From contig JAHHHD010000014.1 in the NCBI GenBank assembly GCA_019359505.1, positions 1-64,000 of the forward strand: a stretch of DNA of 64,000 bases, written 5' to 3'. Shown here piece after piece: positions 42,468 through 52,100 of the stretch (position 1 is the stretch's first letter; the number at the start of each line of letters is the position of its first letter). The DNA is from Drouetiella hepatica Uher 2000/2452. GTDB lineage: Bacteria; Cyanobacteriota; Cyanobacteriia; Elainellales; Elainellaceae. Position numbers and translations under genes: made by a program. The notes below the pieces were generated by a model. It did no database searches and was not told the origin of the DNA. It saw nothing but the letters and a program-made list of their open reading frames with translations.

Positions 42468-45137
42468 ATGCCGACTCAATACCGTTGTAAAAATGAGCGG
42501 CGACGTAGGGCAGTCCGCAACCAACTAGAAAACGGACAGCCTGTTTTGAATGGAATTGACTATCTAGAGGTACTGGCAGATCAAAAAACCCTCGTGGTGT
42601 ATTTGCTTCACTCGCTCATGGACATTGGCGCAGAGTTAAGCGAAGAAAATATCCAGATCTCAGGGGGCGCGCGAGTCCAAAACCTATCGGTAGAATCTGT
42701 CAGTTCTAATACAAATGTTTTAACCGTTCGCACCAACCAGGTGGGGGATTATTCCAAATATACGCTGCGGTTAGTGCACTCCGCGTTCACTTCTGAAGCA
42801 TTGGAAGATCTGGAACCACCAGACGGATTTGATCCCCAGCTTTCCCAATTATCTTTCTCTTTCTGGGTAGAGGAGTTGAGCCAATTTGACTGTCAACCGC
42901 CTGATCCTTTACCTGAAGCAGAACCACCCCCACCCGTTATTGACTATCTCGCCAAAGACTACACCAGTTTTCGCCAGTTAATGCTCGATCGCCTTTCAGA
43001 AACAATCCCGCAGTGGAGGGAGCGAAACCCCTCAGACATCGGGGTGATGTTGGTGGAGTTGTTAGCCTACACGGGCGACTATCTCAGCTACTACCAGGAT
43101 GCTGTTGCTACAGAAGCTTACTTAGGAACGGCTCGTAAACGAGTCTCTGTTCGTCGCCATGCTCGCCTATTAGACTATTTAATCCATGATGGCTGCAATG
43201 CGCGCGCCTGGGTTGTGATTCATTTCAATCCACAGAATAATCAATCCTCGATAGAGGGGGTGACCCTCTTGGGACCTTCAATTGAGAAAAACCGCACTGG
43301 AGTTAAGTTGCTAACTCGCTCAATCTTCCAAGATGGGGTGCTATCGATCGAAAAGTTTCAGGATGCGCTAAATGCCGGGGCACAGGTATTCGAGACGTTG
43401 CATGATGTCACCCTGCATTCCTGTTTGAATACGCTGCACTTTTATACTTGGGAAGATGAGCAATGTTGTTTACCCAAGGGTTCGACTCAGGCGACCTTGG
43501 AAAGTCCAGTTGGATCGGAAAACTCAGAACTGGAGAACTCAGAATTAGAGAACTTAGATCGAGTCTTACAAAAACTCCTCAAAAGAGGCAGTGTTTTAGT
43601 ATTTGAAGAAGTTCGGGGGGCAACATCAGGCTTAGCAATTGATGCCGATCGCACTCACCGTCATGTTGTACGGCTGACGAAGGTGACAGCGGCAACCGAT
43701 CCTCTGAATGGCAAAGCTATTATCAAAGTTAAATGGGATGTAGAAGATGCCTTACCATTTGATTTGCAACTATCGAATGTTGATGCCCGTGGTAATCCCA
43801 TCTCTGACATTAGTGTGGCGCGGGGAAATGTTGTTTTGGTCGATGCTGGATGTACTATCCCCAAACCTCAATCAAACTCTTTACGCCAAAATGAAGAACT
43901 GTTAGACCAATCCCTCGAAGAACTCTGGAGAGATGCAGGTTGGAATCGGACAAAGCATCGACCCCGTTTAAAGGAAGGACCTTTGACACAACAGGGGTAT
44001 GTCTATAATCTTCAAAACCAGTGGGTCTATTTTGATGAGGAGAAACCCGCCAATGCTGCCATGAAATGGGAATTGCGGGATGCCCGTCCGGCGATCGCCG
44101 TTTGGGAAAATAGTCCACCCACCTCGACAACAGAAGCAGGTTCACGCTGGGAATCACAACGGGATCTATTGATTGGCGATCGCTTTGCACGGTATTTTGT
44201 CGTCGAAACAGAAGAGGATGGACGGGCGTATCTGCGGTTTGGGGATGGTACGTTGGGTAAGAAACCTAATGCCGATACGCGCTTGTATGCAACGTACCGC
44301 ATCGGTAATGGGAGTAGTGGCAATGTGGGGGCTGAGTCGATTACCAATATTCTGCTCTTGTCTGAGAACTTAGTTGAAGATCAACGTCAATATCTGCCAA
44401 TTCTTAAACAGAAAAAAGATCAGGATGAGAACGACGTTATCATGCTCTATAATCCGCTTCCTGCCCAGGGTGGTGTTGACCCAGAACCGATTGAACAGAT
44501 TCGACAGTATGCGCCTCAAGCGTTTCGAGTGCAGCGACGGGCAGTCACGACAGCAGATTATGCCGAGAGAGCCAAACAATATCCGGGCGTGCAAAATGCA
44601 ATTGCAGACCGACGCTGGACAGGGAGTTGGCACACAATTTACATTACGGTTGATCGGGAAGAAGGAGAATCGATTGAGGGTGATTTCAAGCAAAAGTTAC
44701 TCGCGTTTCTAGAGGAGTTTCGTCTTACCGGACATGATATTGAAATTGAGAACCCTCGCTTTGTGGCACTCGATATTGAGATGACGGTCAAAGTGAAGTC
44801 AGGGTATTTCCAGAGTGCGATCAAGAAAGCGTTAATGGATGCCTTCAGTAAGCAAATTTTGGCGACCCAGCAAAAGGGCTTTTTCCACCCCGATCGCTTC
44901 AGCTTTGGTGACCCGGTTTACCTCAGTCAAGTGATCTCAAGCGCCATTGCCGTGGAAGGCGTTGAGTCTGTGAATGTGACTCAGTTTAAGCGTTGGGTTG
45001 AATCAGACGACCAAGGTAGACGAGCCTTAGAACTGGGACAAATTGCGTTTGATCTGTTAGAAATTGCTCGGTTAGATAATGATCCTAGCTCACCTGAAAA
45101 CGGCAGGATTGAGTTTCAAATGGAGGGTGGATTATGA
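42468..45137 (+). CDS. Baseplate_J-like wedge protein (Afp11-like), 889 aa
   Basis: Homologue of gp6/Afp11 wedge proteins, noted for residues P-P-V-I-D-Y-L-A-K-D-Y-T-S-F-R-Q-L-M-L-D-R-L (about 152-173) and the Y-T-G-D-Y-L-S-Y-Y-Q-D-A-V-A-T-E-A-Y-L motif (about 200-218), both typical of putative baseplate assembly proteins. The middle portion (260-520) is an inserted variable region; the C-terminal half resumes with A-P-Q-A-F-R-V-Q-R-R-A-V-T-T-A-D-Y and the gp6-like core. It overlaps the start of the next gene (ATGA), so the two are translated together and probably form a wedge heterodimer. Confidence 0.92.
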   Translation: MPTQYRCKNERRRRAVRNQLENGQPVLNGIDYLEVLADQKTLVVYLLHSLMDIGAELSEENIQISGGARVQNLSVESVSSNTNVLTVRTNQVGDYSKYTLRLVHSAFTSEALEDLEPPDGFDPQLSQLSFSFWVEELSQFDCQPPDPLPEAEPPPPVIDYLAKDYTSFRQLMLDRLSETIPQWRERNPSDIGVMLVELLAYTGDYLSYYQDAVATEAYLGTARKRVSVRRHARLLDYLIHDGCNARAWVVIHFNPQNNQSSIEGVTLLGPSIEKNRTGVKLLTRSIFQDGVLSIEKFQDALNAGAQVFETLHDVTLHSCLNTLHFYTWEDEQCCLPKGSTQATLESPVGSENSELENSELENLDRVLQKLLKRGSVLVFEEVRGATSGLAIDADRTHRHVVRLTKVTAATDPLNGKAIIKVKWDVEDALPFDLQLSNVDARGNPISDISVARGNVVLVDAGCTIPKPQSNSLRQNEELLDQSLEELWRDAGWNRTKHRPRLKEGPLTQQGYVYNLQNQWVYFDEEKPANAAMKWELRDARPAIAVWENSPPTSTTEAGSRWESQRDLLIGDRFARYFVVETEEDGRAYLRFGDGTLGKKPNADTRLYATYRIGNGSSGNVGAESITNILLLSENLVEDQRQYLPILKQKKDQDENDVIMLYNPLPAQGGVDPEPIEQIRQYAPQAFRVQRRAVTTADYAERAKQYPGVQNAIADRRWTGSWHTIYITVDREEGESIEGDFKQKLLAFLEEFRLTGHDIEIENPRFVALDIEMTVKVKSGYFQSAIKKALMDAFSKQILATQQKGFFHPDRFSFGDPVYLSQVISSAIAVEGVESVNVTQFKRWVESDDQGRRALELGQIAFDLLEIARLDNDPSSPENGRIEFQMEGGL

Positions 45138-48100
45138 ATGCTAAAGATGCACCTCAAAAACCTGAAAACCGAGCTGGGTTGCCACATCTCGCGTATCGCA
45201 TTACGAACTATACGGCTTCTCGGAAGTGGTTGTTAACGTTATTGCGGGATAGTTTGCGCCCTAAGCAAAGCGAGCAAAAAGGACCATTATTTGGATTGAC
45301 CACCCGCGATCGCGATGATACGGCGATCGCCCTCTTAGATGCCTGGGCAGTACTTGCCGATGTTCTAACTTTTTATCAGGAACGGATTGCCAATGAGGGC
45401 TATTTGCGAACCGCCACGGAACGGCGATCGGTGTTGGAACTGGCTCGAATGATTGGTTATGAGCTTAATCCAGGAGTAGCTGCTAGTAGCTATTTTACTT
45501 TTACGGTGGAGGATGCGCCTGGTTCGCCTGAAGTTGCCACCATTCCTAGGGGGACTCAAGTGGTGAGTATTCCGGGGGAAGATGAATTGCCTCAAACTTT
45601 TGAGACGAGTGAGGATTTTTTGGCTCGTGTGGATTGGAACAATCTTAAGCCTCGCCCTAGTCGCCCTCAAGCAGTCAAAAGCCCTATACAACAAGGTTTA
45701 CAACAACTCTATCTCAAAGGAATTAATACTCAATTAAAACCAGGTGATTTTATCCTGCTACTTGATAATGATTTTGCGGATCGGAGATATTTAATGCTGT
45801 TAACAGATGTGATAGCTAATCCATCTGATGATTATACGCTTGTACGCTGGCAAACAGCCTTTTCAGTAAACGGTACGGGTCTACCCACGGAAAGTATTCT
45901 TCTACAAAATCCTCAACTTTTTGCCTTTCGACAAAAAGCTTTTCTCTTTGGCTACGATGCTCCTAAAACAGTAAGTTTAGTAGTAACACATATTAATCCT
46001 CCTCCGAATCCTCCACTACCACCTTCGGAAACACGCGAATGGAGTGATATCCAGAATTTGCTTAATGCTCCTTCCAATACTGAGCTTGATCTTGATTCTC
46101 TATATCCTCAAATTTTGCAAGGTAGCTGGATTGTGCTTTATGATAAACCTCCTACGGATACACCAAGTCATAAGGCGTATAAGGTTGTTAATATATCTTC
46201 AGCCGCTAGAGCAAGAAGCGTAGTACCAGTTGTGAGGGAAAATCCTGCAACCAGTGAGAATTTTGGTCAGATTAGTTTGGTCACTCGTGCTGCACTTGAT
46301 GCTGCCAAAGTTGGTGATGCTCGAAGCACAATTGTTCTGGCGCAAAGTGAACTACTGGAATTAGTTCCAGAACCGCTGATTGTAAGCGATCGCCAAACCG
46401 ACATTTTCCAAGATCCTATCCAGGGTAAAACCGTTTTTCTGAGTGAATTTGTTCAAAAATTGCACCGGAATCAAATCCTGATTGTGAGCGGTCAACGAAT
46501 CCGTGCTCAATTAAATGAGATTGGTGGAGTATTTCTCCTGAACGAATCAAATTCTTGGAAAAGGATAAATAAAGGTTTAACAAATTCTCAAGTGCGATCG
46601 CTGACCGTTGATAAAGATGAAACCATCTTACTAGCAGGCACTACTGAAAAAATCTTTCGCTCTACAAATAAGGGTGAGCTTTGGGAACCAATCATCGAAT
46701 GGGACTCAACTAGTAAAACTTTAGAAATGAAAGAGATTCAGGCTCTTCTCCTAACTCAATCTGATGATTCAGCTAAATCTTATCTGATGTTTGTGGGTAC
46801 CGCCGAAGGAATCTTTCGTTTTAAGTCTCCTATTGGACAAACCTGGGACAAGGAGGAGGACTCAACAGGTCTTACCTACAGTGACATACGAGTCATCTAC
46901 CTTTACCAGGAGAGACAAATTTTAATTGGCACAATAAACGGTGGAGTATTTCGGTCAGTCGATAATGGTAAAACTTGGAGAACAACAGGATTAAATAATA
47001 CGGATGTCCATTCCCTAACCAGTTACCCAAGAGCCAGTCCAGAATTCACCTTTGCAGGAACTATTCGAGATGGCATTTTCCGCAGCATAGATACAAAATT
47101 TCTAACTTGGCAACAAATTATAGATACAAGACAAGGAACAGGCATAATTACAACCGAGGGAGTTGTCGTTACTGGTCAAGGTGCAAACTTCAGCGCTCAA
47201 ATGCAACAGGTGAAACCGGGGGATGTCATCAACGCAGGCGGGCAAAGCCGAACGGTTCTTGAAATCACCTCTGAAATCAATTCTGATGGGAAGCTTATCG
47301 TCGATCGCCCCTTCCGTCCTGACTTAACTACAAACACGTCTTTTACAATTAACACGGGTCTGACCAACCGAAACATCACCGCATTGGATACCAAAGCTGG
47401 CTTTCTTTTTGCAGGAACCGCTGGTAGCGGCGTGTTTCGTTCTAGTACTGAGTCTGGTACTCGGAAATTGGGCGATCGCTGGACAGCCGTGAATACCGGA
47501 TTGACCGATCTGGAAATCCGTTGTCTAGTGATTGATGAGAGTGGAGTTATTTGGGTTGGCACTTCTAAAGCTGGAGTATTCCGTTCTACTAACAATGGAG
47601 ATTCTTGGGAAGCCGTGAATACCCATTTGACAAACCTGGATGTGCGGGCAATCTTGCCGCCTCAAGGAAAAAGCTCCAACTTTTTTGTCGGTGGAATTGG
47701 TATTTTACAGCCCCCCGAAGGCTCATATCCCAAACCTGTTCAGCGGGGAGATATCCTTCAGGTTCTAGAGCCACCTGCTTCTATCCCAGATAACCCCAAC
47801 TATCAACTTTGGAAGCTGATGGATAAAGATGGATTTCAAGGCGATTTCATCACAACGACGGCTTTAGATCAGTCCGACTTCAAAAATGAAATAACCTTAC
47901 TGCCAGCTTTAGCTGATAGCGAGGTGGTCAGTGAAATCGCCATTATTCAAAATCCACCGACGGAGCAGCAACGTCCCATCCTCACCCTACAACAGCCCTT
48001 AAAATGCGCCTACGATCCAGCAACAGTGAGGATCTATGCCAACGTTGTACCCGCGACGCATGGCGAGACGGTGCAGGAGGTCTTGGGCAGTGGGGATGGT

Positions 48101-49114
48101 CATCTGCCAAATCAGCGTTTTGGGCTGAAGAAGCCCCCGCTCACCTATGTGCCCGCCTCCAATGCTAGAGGCTCAGAGAGTTCCTTAGAAGTCCGGGTAA
48201 ATGGAATTCTCTGGCAAGAAGTTTCTTCACTTTATCCCCTGAAGCCTTCTGACCAAAATTACATCATTCGGATTCAAGACGATGGCACCACCATTGTCAC
48301 CTTTGGGGATGGCACAAAAGGGGCACGTTTACCAAGCGGATTGGAAAATATCACTTCCACCTATCGCAGTGGCATTGGTTTAGATGGAAACTTGCAGGCG
48401 GAACAACTGAGCTTACTCAAAACCCGCCCGCTGGGAATTTCGGAGGTGATCAACCCGCTGCCTGCGACAGGCGGTGCGCCACGGGAATCTTTGACAGAAG
48501 CACAGGTGAATGCACCTGCTACAGTGCGAACCCTCGATCGCATTGTTTCCATCCGCGATTTCGAAGACTTTGCCCAAGGCTTTGCTGGCATTGGCAAGGC
48601 ACAAGCCGTTCCCCTCTGGAATGGTGAAACCCAACAGGTGCATATCACCGTTGCCGGAGTCCAGGGAAATGAGGTTCTGAAAGACTCAAACCTTTACACC
48701 AAGCTAGTAGAAGCCATTGACAATGCCAGAGATCCGATTCAGCAGGTACAGGTTGATTCTTACGAGCGGCTACTGTTCAACCTGGAAGCACGTCTACTGC
48801 TGGATTTACGCTATGAAGCCAAGGTCGTTACCGAAAAAATTCGTCAAACCCTACAAAACACCTTTGCGTTTGAGAAACGTAAATTTGGGCAAGACGTGAC
48901 TTCATCTGAAGTGATTGCAGCAGTTCAGTCTGTGGAAGGTGTGATTGCAGTGGATTTAGATGCGTTGTATCAGGTGGGTCGAAGTAAAGCCCTAGAGCGA
49001 TCGCTAACTGCTTTATCCGCTCGTTATGATGCCCAAACATATACGATTCAACCAGCCCAGCTATTGCGCTTAAACCCGGAAGGCATTCAACTCACAATTG
49101 TATCAACGTTGTAA
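45134..49114 (+). CDS. large baseplate wedge protein with Asp-box insert (Afp12-like), 1326 aa
   Basis: Residues 1-170 match putative baseplate assembly proteins (D-A-W-A-V-L-A-D-V-L-T-F-Y-Q-E-R-I-A-N-E-G-Y-L near 74-96) and residues about 950-1326 resume the Baseplate_J-like core. Between about 470 and 850 lies an insert with at least four Asp-box (BNR) signatures, for example S-T-N-K-G-E-L-W (near 509), S-V-D-N-G-K-T-W (607) and S-T-N-N-G-D-S-W (817), separated by V-x-x-L-x-x-D/T-x-x-x-x-x-x-A-G-T strands, as in beta-propellers. A small module with P-G-D-V-I-N-A-G-G-Q-S-R-T-V-L-E-I near 690-720 is inserted among them. The propeller likely projects from the baseplate and might bind glycans or anchor the particle. 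Confidence 0.88.
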   Translation: MNAKDAPQKPENRAGLPHLAYRITNYTASRKWLLTLLRDSLRPKQSEQKGPLFGLTTRDRDDTAIALLDAWAVLADVLTFYQERIANEGYLRTATERRSVLELARMIGYELNPGVAASSYFTFTVEDAPGSPEVATIPRGTQVVSIPGEDELPQTFETSEDFLARVDWNNLKPRPSRPQAVKSPIQQGLQQLYLKGINTQLKPGDFILLLDNDFADRRYLMLLTDVIANPSDDYTLVRWQTAFSVNGTGLPTESILLQNPQLFAFRQKAFLFGYDAPKTVSLVVTHINPPPNPPLPPSETREWSDIQNLLNAPSNTELDLDSLYPQILQGSWIVLYDKPPTDTPSHKAYKVVNISSAARARSVVPVVRENPATSENFGQISLVTRAALDAAKVGDARSTIVLAQSELLELVPEPLIVSDRQTDIFQDPIQGKTVFLSEFVQKLHRNQILIVSGQRIRAQLNEIGGVFLLNESNSWKRINKGLTNSQVRSLTVDKDETILLAGTTEKIFRSTNKGELWEPIIEWDSTSKTLEMKEIQALLLTQSDDSAKSYLMFVGTAEGIFRFKSPIGQTWDKEEDSTGLTYSDIRVIYLYQERQILIGTINGGVFRSVDNGKTWRTTGLNNTDVHSLTSYPRASPEFTFAGTIRDGIFRSIDTKFLTWQQIIDTRQGTGIITTEGVVVTGQGANFSAQMQQVKPGDVINAGGQSRTVLEITSEINSDGKLIVDRPFRPDLTTNTSFTINTGLTNRNITALDTKAGFLFAGTAGSGVFRSSTESGTRKLGDRWTAVNTGLTDLEIRCLVIDESGVIWVGTSKAGVFRSTNNGDSWEAVNTHLTNLDVRAILPPQGKSSNFFVGGIGILQPPEGSYPKPVQRGDILQVLEPPASIPDNPNYQLWKLMDKDGFQGDFITTTALDQSDFKNEITLLPALADSEVVSEIAIIQNPPTEQQRPILTLQQPLKCAYDPATVRIYANVVPATHGETVQEVLGSGDGHLPNQRFGLKKPPLTYVPASNARGSESSLEVRVNGILWQEVSSLYPLKPSDQNYIIRIQDDGTTIVTFGDGTKGARLPSGLENITSTYRSGIGLDGNLQAEQLSLLKTRPLGISEVINPLPATGGAPRESLTEAQVNAPATVRTLDRIVSIRDFEDFAQGFAGIGKAQAVPLWNGETQQVHITVAGVQGNEVLKDSNLYTKLVEAIDNARDPIQQVQVDSYERLLFNLEARLLLDLRYEAKVVTEKIRQTLQNTFAFEKRKFGQDVTSSEVIAAVQSVEGVIAVDLDALYQVGRSKALERSLTALSARYDAQTYTIQPAQLLRLNPEGIQLTIVSTL

Positions 49115-49129
49115 GGGAAGAAGATTGTT

Positions 49130-52100
49130 ATGAACCAGATATCGCGCGATCGCCTCTATCAACTTCTACCCGCCATATACCAACTGCGAGATACGGTAGA
49201 AGGAGAACCCCTCAAAGCACTACTCGCAGTGATTGAGCAGGAAGTAGAGGCGATCGAAGAAGACATTGGCGATCTCTATGACAACTGGTTTATTGAAACC
49301 TGTGTGGAATGGGCAATTCCCTATATGGGCGACCTATTGGATGTGAGGGCGCTCTATGCCAGTTCTTTTCCCAAGAATCAGCCGCAGAACCAACTAGCGA
49401 CGACTCAAAAAGAATTATTAGGCGATCGCCCTCCTCGCCCCCGCCCCTATGGGCAACAAGAACGACGAGCCTATGTGGCAAATACATTAGCCTATCGGCG
49501 ACGTAAAGGAACTACGACAGTCCTGGAGCAGCTCGTGCGGGATGTTACGGGATGGCGGGCACGGGCGATCGAATTTTCGCGTTTGCTGATCACCACCCAA
49601 AATCTGAACCATCTTCGGACGAACAGCGCAACGGTTGATTTGCGTAACAACACTTCGCTTGATCTGATTGGAACTCCATTTGAACAACAAGTTGCTTACA
49701 CCGCAGAGGTCCGTCGGGCAAGTCTAGGTGGAAAATACAATATCCCCAATATTGGCATCTTCGTCTGGCGGCTACAGAGCTATCCCATCCAGCGAGGAAC
49801 CGCCCGTGTCGTAGCGGTGACAGAAGCTGATCCCACAGGACGATTTTGCACCTTCAATCCCTTGGGCTATGATGATGTGCCGCTTTTCAACCAACCCCAG
49901 TCCGCCACAGACCTGACAAAGCAAGCGCAGGAAATTAATTTACCTACTCCTCTACGGTATGGCTCCTTAGCCAATGAACTGAAAGAGCGACGGCAGTTAC
50001 GCTTACAAGGTAAACCTCTACTCTCGCCCCGTTATTTCAACGAAAGTAGCCCAGTGCTGCAAATCTTTGTGAATGGTCAGCCCAATCCAATTCCACCCGA
50101 AGAAATTTTGATTTGCCGTTTGGCGATCACAGAAGCGGAACGAGAGGAAGCCATTGCTGTGAATCAGGCAGAGAATCAGGCAGAGCAAGCACAAGGACAA
50201 GAACAAGTACCGATTGATGATATGTCCTGGCTATTTCCTGACGCTGATTCCGAGCGGAACCCAGATGATATTGCCATTCCCACAAAAGTTGTTGCGGTTG
50301 ATCCAGAACTGGGACGCATCGCATTTCTGGATCGCACCTTGCCAGAACGGGTAGAGGTCAGCTATCTCTATGGATTCAGTGACGACTTAGGTGGGGGACC
50401 TTACAGTCGTGGAGCAAACAAGACTGATTTACTAAAAAATGCGGGTCAAAAACTAATCGAGGACACACCAGAAACTAACTGGATTAATCCCCTCTATTGG
50501 GAAGTTGAGCAGATCGCTTCTGCCGATGACAATCCTTTGGATACCGCTATTCAAAACTGGAATCGAACCGTATCTGCTTGGCAAGCTTTGCGAGATCAAA
50601 TCCATGTTCCTCTGGCTCGGGTTACGGTGTCACCTGTTCAAATAAGCCGGGTTAAATCAAGTAACGATCCTGTTCCTCTCCGATTCAAACCTGGAATTGT
50701 GGGAAAAGGTCTGGAAGTCTTACCGGGTTTCTGTCCCACAGAGATTCTGATCACACCAGGATTAGCCATTGATCGACAAGGTAGACGCTTACAAGTCTGT
50801 CAAATGGAAACTTTTGACCTGAACGATCTGAGTGTTTACCCCCATCAGCATGATCAGTTTATTATCTTGGTCATTTGCTATCGCGCAGCTTTGCAAGGAC
50901 AAGATTATCAATTTGCTTGGGTGCCCGAAACGGCGATCGCTGATGATGGCTATCCCGAAGGTACATTGATTCCTCTGGCTCGATTAAAAATAAGGTCTGC
51001 AAATTCTGATCAGCGGTGTGTGGGTCAGCCCGATCTAAGCGTTCGTGATGACCACCAACGCGGTATTGTCCAAGGATTAGATGTCAATGTGCGCCCAGGG
51101 AAATTAGAGGTTGCTATTACTCCAGGAACAGCCGTGGATAAATGGGGTAATGTCTTAATTGCGACGACTACCCAGTTGCTAAATCTTAAGGATTATCAAG
51201 GTTCTACAGTTTATTTAGTCGTTTCTCTAACCAGTCAAATTGGGCAGAGATGGCAACTAGAGTACATCTTATCGGAAGCAGAAGCAAATTCCGATCGCTA
51301 TATCCGCCTTGCCAGTCTATCCGTTCCCAAGGTTAAGTTCAAGGTTGATGGGATCGATGCTGCGAGTCGGGCGATCGAAGGACTGCAAGTTAACGCAACA
51401 GACAAAGGAATCAGCATTGCGGCTGGAACTGCTAAAGATAGTCAGGGACGAGAAATCAATCTGGAGCAAGCTTATCAATTTGACCTGAGTTCTTACACGG
51501 CTCAGCAATTTGTTCTGTTCATTTCCCCTCAAAGAAGACAGGGATTCCCGCTTCAGCCGATTGATTCTTCGACTAAGAAAGACTGGCAGCAATTGGGAAT
51601 TGTGCCTCAAGAGCCTGATCCAGCGGACACTGGAATCATTTTGATCAAAGACAGTCTGACCTATGAGGGAGACTTAGAAATCACTATTCCCCAAGAGAAA
51701 AAGCTGAAAATTATTGCGGTAGACGGTAGTCGTCCTCATATTTGCGGCAATGTGTCGGTTCAGGGAACTGCTCCTGCTACAGAGCCTAATCAAGGAGAGT
51801 TGATTCTGGAAGGGTTACTCATTGAAGGAGGATTGATAGTCTTGCCGGGTTATTTGGAGCGATTACAAGTGATTCATTCGACGCTGGTGCCAGAGCAAGG
51901 TGGGCTATGGGTTCAACCGCAAGAAGAAACGCTTTCCTCTTGTTGCATCTTTGATGCAGAAGATCCATTGGCTGCCATTGCTTCTGTCATGACCGTTCTT
52001 GCCTTTGTTCAGGGGGCATGGTACTCCAACCTAAAGCTTGACCAAACCCCTGAAAAATACTTGGGGCAACTGACACAACTTGTGACGCAGCAGATGAATC

